This document shows positions 32,265 through 36,122 of a DNA stretch of 36,122 nt, in pieces. Positions within the stretch are counted from its first letter, which is position 1. Each line of letters starts with the position of its first letter. Under the pieces are notes generated by a model, which was not told the origin of the DNA, did no database searches, and saw nothing but the letters and a program-made list of their open reading frames with translations. The position numbers and the translations under genes are program-made. This stretch comes from CAZONU01 sp965370045 (GTDB taxonomy: Bacteria > Planctomycetota > SZUA-567 > JAKLDR01): contig CBDUSI010000037.1 of assembly GCA_965370045.1 (NCBI GenBank), forward strand, positions 1 to 36,122, read 5' to 3'.

Positions 32265-34499
32265 TCACCGCCCTTTCTTGGTCTTCTTGGCTTTCTCGAT
32301 CTTCAAGAGCGCCCGCTCGGCCTCCTGGCGCACCCCCAGGAAGGGGTCGTTCGCCGCCAGGTCCCGGAGGGCCTTCTCCGCCTCCGGGCCGCCGAGTATC
32401 CCCAGAGCGTGGGCGATGTGCAGCCGGAAGTCGAAGCGGACCTTCTTGAGGGGCGCAATCAGCTGGGGGACCACGCTGCGGTCGCCGATGGCCGCCAGGA
32501 CGTCGGGGATGTGGCGGGTGCCCGGCGCGCCGTCCGAGCCATGCTTCTTCCACTTCGCGAGCAGGGGCTTCACCGCCTTGGAAGGTTTGAGCTTGGCCAG
32601 GACCTTGCAGATGAACAGGGTCTGGTCGATGTTCGCCCCGGGCAGCGCCGCCAGCAGTGCGTCGACCGACTTGGGGTGGTTGCCCAGGTCCTCGACCGCC
32701 CGCCAGTTCTTCTCCCGGTTGCCCTTCAGCCCCTTGATCAGTTCCTTCATGGTCGCCTCGTCGCCGGCGGGCTCGACGTCGCCCTGCGGGAAGAAGCCGT
32801 TGACCTCCCTGACGTCCTTCGGCTCCCTGCGGCGGTCGGTCTTCTGGTTGATCATCTTGGCGGGGTGCGGGTAGCTGGCCGCGAACCTGGCCCGCCCCTC
32901 GGCCTCGGGAAGCGAGGGCTTCCCGCCCGCGGCGGCGGGCACCAGCCTCATCTTGAAGTAGTCCATGCGCACGTCGCCGACGTTGAAGCGCCTGTCGTAG
33001 TTGCCGAGGACGAACTCCTGGGCGCCGGTCACGTTGACCTTGAAATAGTAAGGAAACTTGCTGATGACCCGCTTCTCCTTGAAGGCCTTGTCCTTAACGC
33101 GGTAGCTGAGCTCCAGTTCCAGCGCCAGCCCCTTGGCGAGACGGCCGGCGGTGACCCGCAGCCAGTTCTCCCCGGGACGCAGGTTGGGCAGGGTCCGCTT
33201 GTTGAGATGGCGGAAGACGGTCACCTTCAGGCCGTTCATGCCCACCGTGGCGGGATCATTGGCGGTCTTGAACTCGGCCTTGACGAAGAAGTTGTAGCCG
33301 GTGTAGACGTTGGGGCGGTTCTTCTTCCAGGCCGCCTTGCCGATGTCGATTGCCACCTTCTCCGCGCCGGGCTTCTTCTTCTCGTAGATGGGCGTCCACT
33401 TGACCCCGTCCGCCGAGAGCAACAGCCGGCACACGTCGCCGGCCGCGCCGGTGACCAGTACCGCCTCGACCTTGGCGTCGGCGACCACGTAGGGCGGCGC
33501 CAGCCGGTAGACGAACCCGGCGGGCCGGTCGCTCTTCTCCGGATGCAGGGTCGCCTTGCCCGCCGCCGGGGCCGAGCAGGCCGCGCCCGCCGAGCCCGCA
33601 TACAACTGGCCGGCAAAGGCCTTCGGGTCGGTGCTGGCCACCAGGGTCTGGACCTCCTCGCCGGCCGCCGCGTAGACGCCATCGGTCTTGCCGGGCGCGT
33701 AGGTGTAGTATTTCGTCCCCTCGGCCTTGGCCTTGTCCTTGCCGCTGGGTACTACGTGCCCGGTGTTGTCCCACCTCCTGACCACGGTCTCGCCGACCCG
33801 CAGCGAGGTGCGCAGGCAGTGCAGCCGCTGCGGCGCGGTGATGTGCCGGTAGACCATGCCGCGCATCACCGGCACCGAGCGGGTCCCCACCCGGCCGAGC
33901 TTGCTGTACCAGTAGTAGCAGCGCGCCTGGGGGTCGAAGCTGTGGTAGCGCAGCTTCCCGTCGTCGTCCCGGTAGCGGAGGGCGGCGGTGGTGTGTCCGT
34001 GGGTGCACTCATCGAAGCCCACGTAGCCGACGCCGCGCCACAGGCCGACCATCGCCCAGCTCAGCCCGTCGCACTGGTGATGGCCGTAGACCGCGAATAT
34101 CTTGTGGGGGTCGTGGACCAGCACCTTCCTGGACCCCACGTGCTCGAAGGCGTAGCTGCCGCCGGTGGCGCTCACCAGCACCCGGAACCACTTCCACAGG
34201 GCGAAGGCCTTCTGCTGGCCGCTGGCCTTCTGGCGCCCCTCGATGCGCAGGATGTCGCGCATGGCCGAGCTCAGTTCGTAGCAGTCCGGCCAGCGGCTGG
34301 CGGCCAGGCGCACGTCCACCAGGGCCTCGTCGGAACGGACCGCCGTGTCGTATATCTCCTCCGGCGGATAGGCGGGCGGCGGAGCTTCCCCGCCGCGGCG
34401 GGCGACCTTCTCCCCCGCGCCCGCGGCGGCGCGACAGCCCGCCGGGAACAGAAACGCGCCGCAGAGAAACAGCAGACCGAGTTGATGCAGGGTTCGCAT
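32265..34499 (-). CDS. Transglutaminase-like exported lipoprotein with C-terminal HEAT-like repeats
   Basis: The 744-residue protein begins with a lipoprotein-type signal (LGLLFLCGAFLFPAGC, lipobox PAGC with an unusual Pro at -3). A papain/transglutaminase-like core follows with a plausible Cys-His-Asp triad: GHHQCDGLSWAM (Cys about 145), CTHGHTTAAL (His about 172), YHSFDPQA (Asp about 188). The middle (about 230-600) is beta-rich, with RLLLSADGVKWTPIYE, typical of a carbohydrate- or discoidin-type domain. The last ~150 residues are HEAT-like (SVDALLAALPG, KAVKPLLAKWKK, SVVPQLIAPLKK, EKALRDLAANDPF). It would sit on the outer or inner membrane facing the periplasm. The ATG follows GGGAG by about ten bases. 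Substrate is unknown. Confidence 0.8.
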   Translation of the reverse strand: MRTLHQLGLLFLCGAFLFPAGCRAAAGAGEKVARRGGEAPPPAYPPEEIYDTAVRSDEALVDVRLAASRWPDCYELSSAMRDILRIEGRQKASGQQKAFALWKWFRVLVSATGGSYAFEHVGSRKVLVHDPHKIFAVYGHHQCDGLSWAMVGLWRGVGYVGFDECTHGHTTAALRYRDDDGKLRYHSFDPQARCYYWYSKLGRVGTRSVPVMRGMVYRHITAPQRLHCLRTSLRVGETVVRRWDNTGHVVPSGKDKAKAEGTKYYTYAPGKTDGVYAAAGEEVQTLVASTDPKAFAGQLYAGSAGAACSAPAAGKATLHPEKSDRPAGFVYRLAPPYVVADAKVEAVLVTGAAGDVCRLLLSADGVKWTPIYEKKKPGAEKVAIDIGKAAWKKNRPNVYTGYNFFVKAEFKTANDPATVGMNGLKVTVFRHLNKRTLPNLRPGENWLRVTAGRLAKGLALELELSYRVKDKAFKEKRVISKFPYYFKVNVTGAQEFVLGNYDRRFNVGDVRMDYFKMRLVPAAAGGKPSLPEAEGRARFAASYPHPAKMINQKTDRRREPKDVREVNGFFPQGDVEPAGDEATMKELIKGLKGNREKNWRAVEDLGNHPKSVDALLAALPGANIDQTLFICKVLAKLKPSKAVKPLLAKWKKHGSDGAPGTRHIPDVLAAIGDRSVVPQLIAPLKKVRFDFRLHIAHALGILGGPEAEKALRDLAANDPFLGVRQEAERALLKIEKAKKTKKGR

Positions 34500-34577
34500 T
34501 GCCTGGCTCCCTTTCCCCCTCCGGGGAGATCGCCGGCGTCCTCCGGTCCGTACCCCGGGATGCCCCGTTTGTCGCGG

Positions 34578-35153
34578 TTATTCCCCGTCCGGGCCGATCG
34601 AAACCTGGTCGCTCACCTGCTCGTCCACCGCGGCCAGGAACCCGGCCCGGTCGACCTTCAGGTCCGCGCCGCATTTGACGTGGCTCTTGCCGCCGCCCTT
34701 GGCGAACTTCCACTCGCAGAGCGCGGGCGAATCGACCTGGTCCTTGCCGAAACTGACCTCCAGCGTGAAGTAACGCAGCGTCGCCGGCTTCTTGAACAGG
34801 CCGAAGCGCCGCTCGCCGGGCACCACCACCGCCGCGATCATGTGCGCCTCGCCCAGCCGTTCGGCCCGGGGCATGATCACCACCGCGCAGCTCTTGCCGC
34901 AGGGCAGGTTCTCGACCGAACCAGCCAGCCCGCGCTCGTCGACGCGGTCCTCGCTGGAGGGGAACTTGGCCTTGACGCCGCGCCATACCTCGTCGAGGAA
35001 GTCCGCGCCCCCGCCCCCGGCCAGCGCGGCCAGGATGCCCTCGGGGTCGCTGCGCACCGCGTCCGCCAGGGCCACGTGGGCGAAGTGGTAGTGCTGCCCG
35101 CGCGGCTGGGGCAGGCCCTGCAGGGAGTCGAGCACGGTTTCGTCGCTGGGCAT
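34578..35153 (-). CDS. Unknown soluble protein
   Basis: The 191-residue protein has no signal peptide and no membrane segment. Its middle has beta-strand patterns (CAVVIMPRAERLGEAHMIAAVVV, about 88-111, then RRFGLFKKPATLRYFTLEV). Cysteines at about 84, 88 and two near the C-terminus are too scattered to suggest a metal site. No family is recognised. It lies 21 bases after the membrane protein gene upstream, so the two are probably co-transcribed. Its ATG is preceded by GGAGAG about nine bases upstream. Confidence 0.7.
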   Translation of the reverse strand: MPSDETVLDSLQGLPQPRGQHYHFAHVALADAVRSDPEGILAALAGGGGADFLDEVWRGVKAKFPSSEDRVDERGLAGSVENLPCGKSCAVVIMPRAERLGEAHMIAAVVVPGERRFGLFKKPATLRYFTLEVSFGKDQVDSPALCEWKFAKGGGKSHVKCGADLKVDRAGFLAAVDEQVSDQVSIGPDGE

Positions 35154-35174
35154 GGCTGTGGTCTCTCCGATGTC

Positions 35175-36053
35175 CTATCTGGCGGCGCTTCCGCCGGGCC
35201 GCTCAAGAGCCCGGCAGGTCGGGCACTCCGGCGGGCACGGCCGGATTACATCATCTCCGCCGGCCCCCGCGTTTTCAAACAGCGCGCGGCCGGTTTCGTC
35301 CCACCATTTTTGCCACGATTCGCGGCCCGAGCCCGCCGGCGAGCGGCCCTGCACCGCGCGGAGGAGCTCCTCGGCGGGTGCGGCCAGCGGGCCGTCCATC
35401 ATTTCTATAATGTTAGGCGCGGCCCGGGCCAGGACGCGGCAGCCCCAGCGATGGCTCAGCACCGTCCCGGAGCGCTCCGGCCGAAACGCGTAGTAGGCCA
35501 CCGCCGCGCGCTCCGGCCCGCGGCAGAGCTCGGCCAGCCGCAGGAGCGCCCCGGCCCCGGCCTCCGCGCGGGAATCGGCGACGGCGCGGAAGAGCTCGTC
35601 GACCTCCAGGCGGAGCGGGTCGGCCCCGCCCGGCCCGAAGAGCGCCTTCACCGAGGGCCGCGCCAGCACGATGAAAGTGAAAACGCCCAGCGCCGTGCCC
35701 ATCGGGAAGCTCATGCAGCTTATCCCCGCGACCACCATGCAGAAGACGTACTTCTCGCGACGCGCCAGGCACCGCCCGGTATAGAGCTGGCCGCCGGCAA
35801 TCGTCAGCCCCAGCGTGATGACCACCACGGCCATTATCACGAAGAACACACCCATGAACGACAGCAGCAGGGCCTCGTCGTTGCCGCTGGTCAGGCCTCC
35901 GGCGATCATGGCCAGACCGACCAGCAGGTGGATCACCGGTATGAGGCTGAAGAACGCGCTGATCGCGCCCAGCACATAGTAGAAGGTAACCAGCAGGCGG
36001 AGGTGCTCGGCGTCTTTCCGGGCAGTCTCGGAATCGGTGTTGGGCCGGGACAT
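35175..36053 (-). CDS. Four-helix membrane protein with a cytosolic tail ending in a WxxWW motif
   Basis: The 292-residue protein has about four membrane helices in its first 130 residues. A line typical of planctomycete membrane proteins, YVFCMVVAGISCMSFPMG then GVFTFIVLARPSVKALF, closes this part. The remaining ~150 residues are soluble and helical (LRLAELCRGPERAAVAYYAF), and end with SWQKWWDETGRALF, a motif common after HEAT repeats in planctomycete proteins. A CPPECPTC cluster near the C-terminus may bind metal. The function is unknown. I choose ATG 36053 over the GTG one codon before. It probably heads an operon with the next two genes. Confidence 0.8.
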   Translation of the reverse strand: MSRPNTDSETARKDAEHLRLLVTFYYVLGAISAFFSLIPVIHLLVGLAMIAGGLTSGNDEALLLSFMGVFFVIMAVVVITLGLTIAGGQLYTGRCLARREKYVFCMVVAGISCMSFPMGTALGVFTFIVLARPSVKALFGPGGADPLRLEVDELFRAVADSRAEAGAGALLRLAELCRGPERAAVAYYAFRPERSGTVLSHRWGCRVLARAAPNIIEMMDGPLAAPAEELLRAVQGRSPAGSGRESWQKWWDETGRALFENAGAGGDDVIRPCPPECPTCRALERPGGSAAR

Positions 36054-36068
36054 CACTTCTCTTTCAGT

Positions 36069-36090
36069 CTAGCAGGCCGTTGAAAAATGG
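36069..36090. repeat. Possible edge of a dispersed element
   Basis: The string ctagcaggccgttgaaaaat resembles the widespread 'agcaggctgttgaaaaa' sequence found at the ends of dispersed elements in many bacterial genomes. Only one end lies in the window, so this is tentative. Confidence 0.3.
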
Positions 36091-36122
36091 GGCGTCGTGA
36101 CGGCAGGCGCTCCCGAGCGATG

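Noticed and set aside
32409..36083. Plus-strand open frame of 1224 codons
   Set aside because: It is antisense to three well-supported genes; composition is shadow-like and no domain is recognisable.

Overview
The window is a G+C-rich chromosomal stretch from a Gram-negative-type bacterium, probably an uncultured planctomycete or a related PVC or candidate-phylum lineage. The clues are large secreted proteins with pseudopilin-like segments (DUF1559/DUF2950 style), a membrane protein whose C-terminus ends in a 'WxxWW' motif, many GUG and UUG starts, and a lipid-A-type membrane cluster that implies an outer membrane. The taxonomic call is an inference. I see no rRNA, tRNA, CRISPR array, intact insertion sequence or phage.

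Layout. (1) 5789 to 2, minus strand: five tightly packed genes, mostly membrane proteins, around a DUF6754-type subunit carrying PKD-like and putative-Ig-like domains. (2) 11951 to 5862, minus: two tandem paralogous giant exported proteins that mix a DUF3352-like body with pseudopilin-like modules. (3) 13140 to 12232, minus: a DUF1963-like protein. (4) 13455-14659, plus: an AT-richer island with a perfect consensus promoter, a two-module orphan gene, and several dispersed, inverted and heptameric repeats read as coding sequence. (5) 14825-17595, plus: an amidohydrolase and a membrane-anchored unknown. (6) 28858 to 17648, minus: a Cys-rich protein, a DUF1638 protein and a metallo-beta-lactamase-fold hydrolase, then a long run with a TPR-like membrane protein, an FlgT-C-like protein, an arsenate reductase-type phosphatase, three envelope-glycolipid genes (ArnT-like, GT2, LAB_N), a BatA-like von Willebrand protein and a Gfo/Idh/MocA oxidoreductase. 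(7) truB (29857 to 28922, minus) diverges from a coupled pair (29896-32258, plus): an S24/S26 peptidase-HPr-kinase-like fusion and an NTP_transf_5 nucleotidyltransferase. (8) 36053 to 32265, minus: a membrane protein, an unknown, and a transglutaminase-like lipoprotein with HEAT-like repeats.

The most promising leads for an undescribed system are the five-gene DUF6754 membrane operon, the S26-like/HPr-kinase fusion coupled to a nucleotidyltransferase, and the tandem pseudopilin-fusion giants, one of which carries a copy of its own C-terminal module inside its N-terminal domain. The orphan gene at 13667-14659, built from two modules separated by dispersed repeats, is the clearest oddity at the DNA level.
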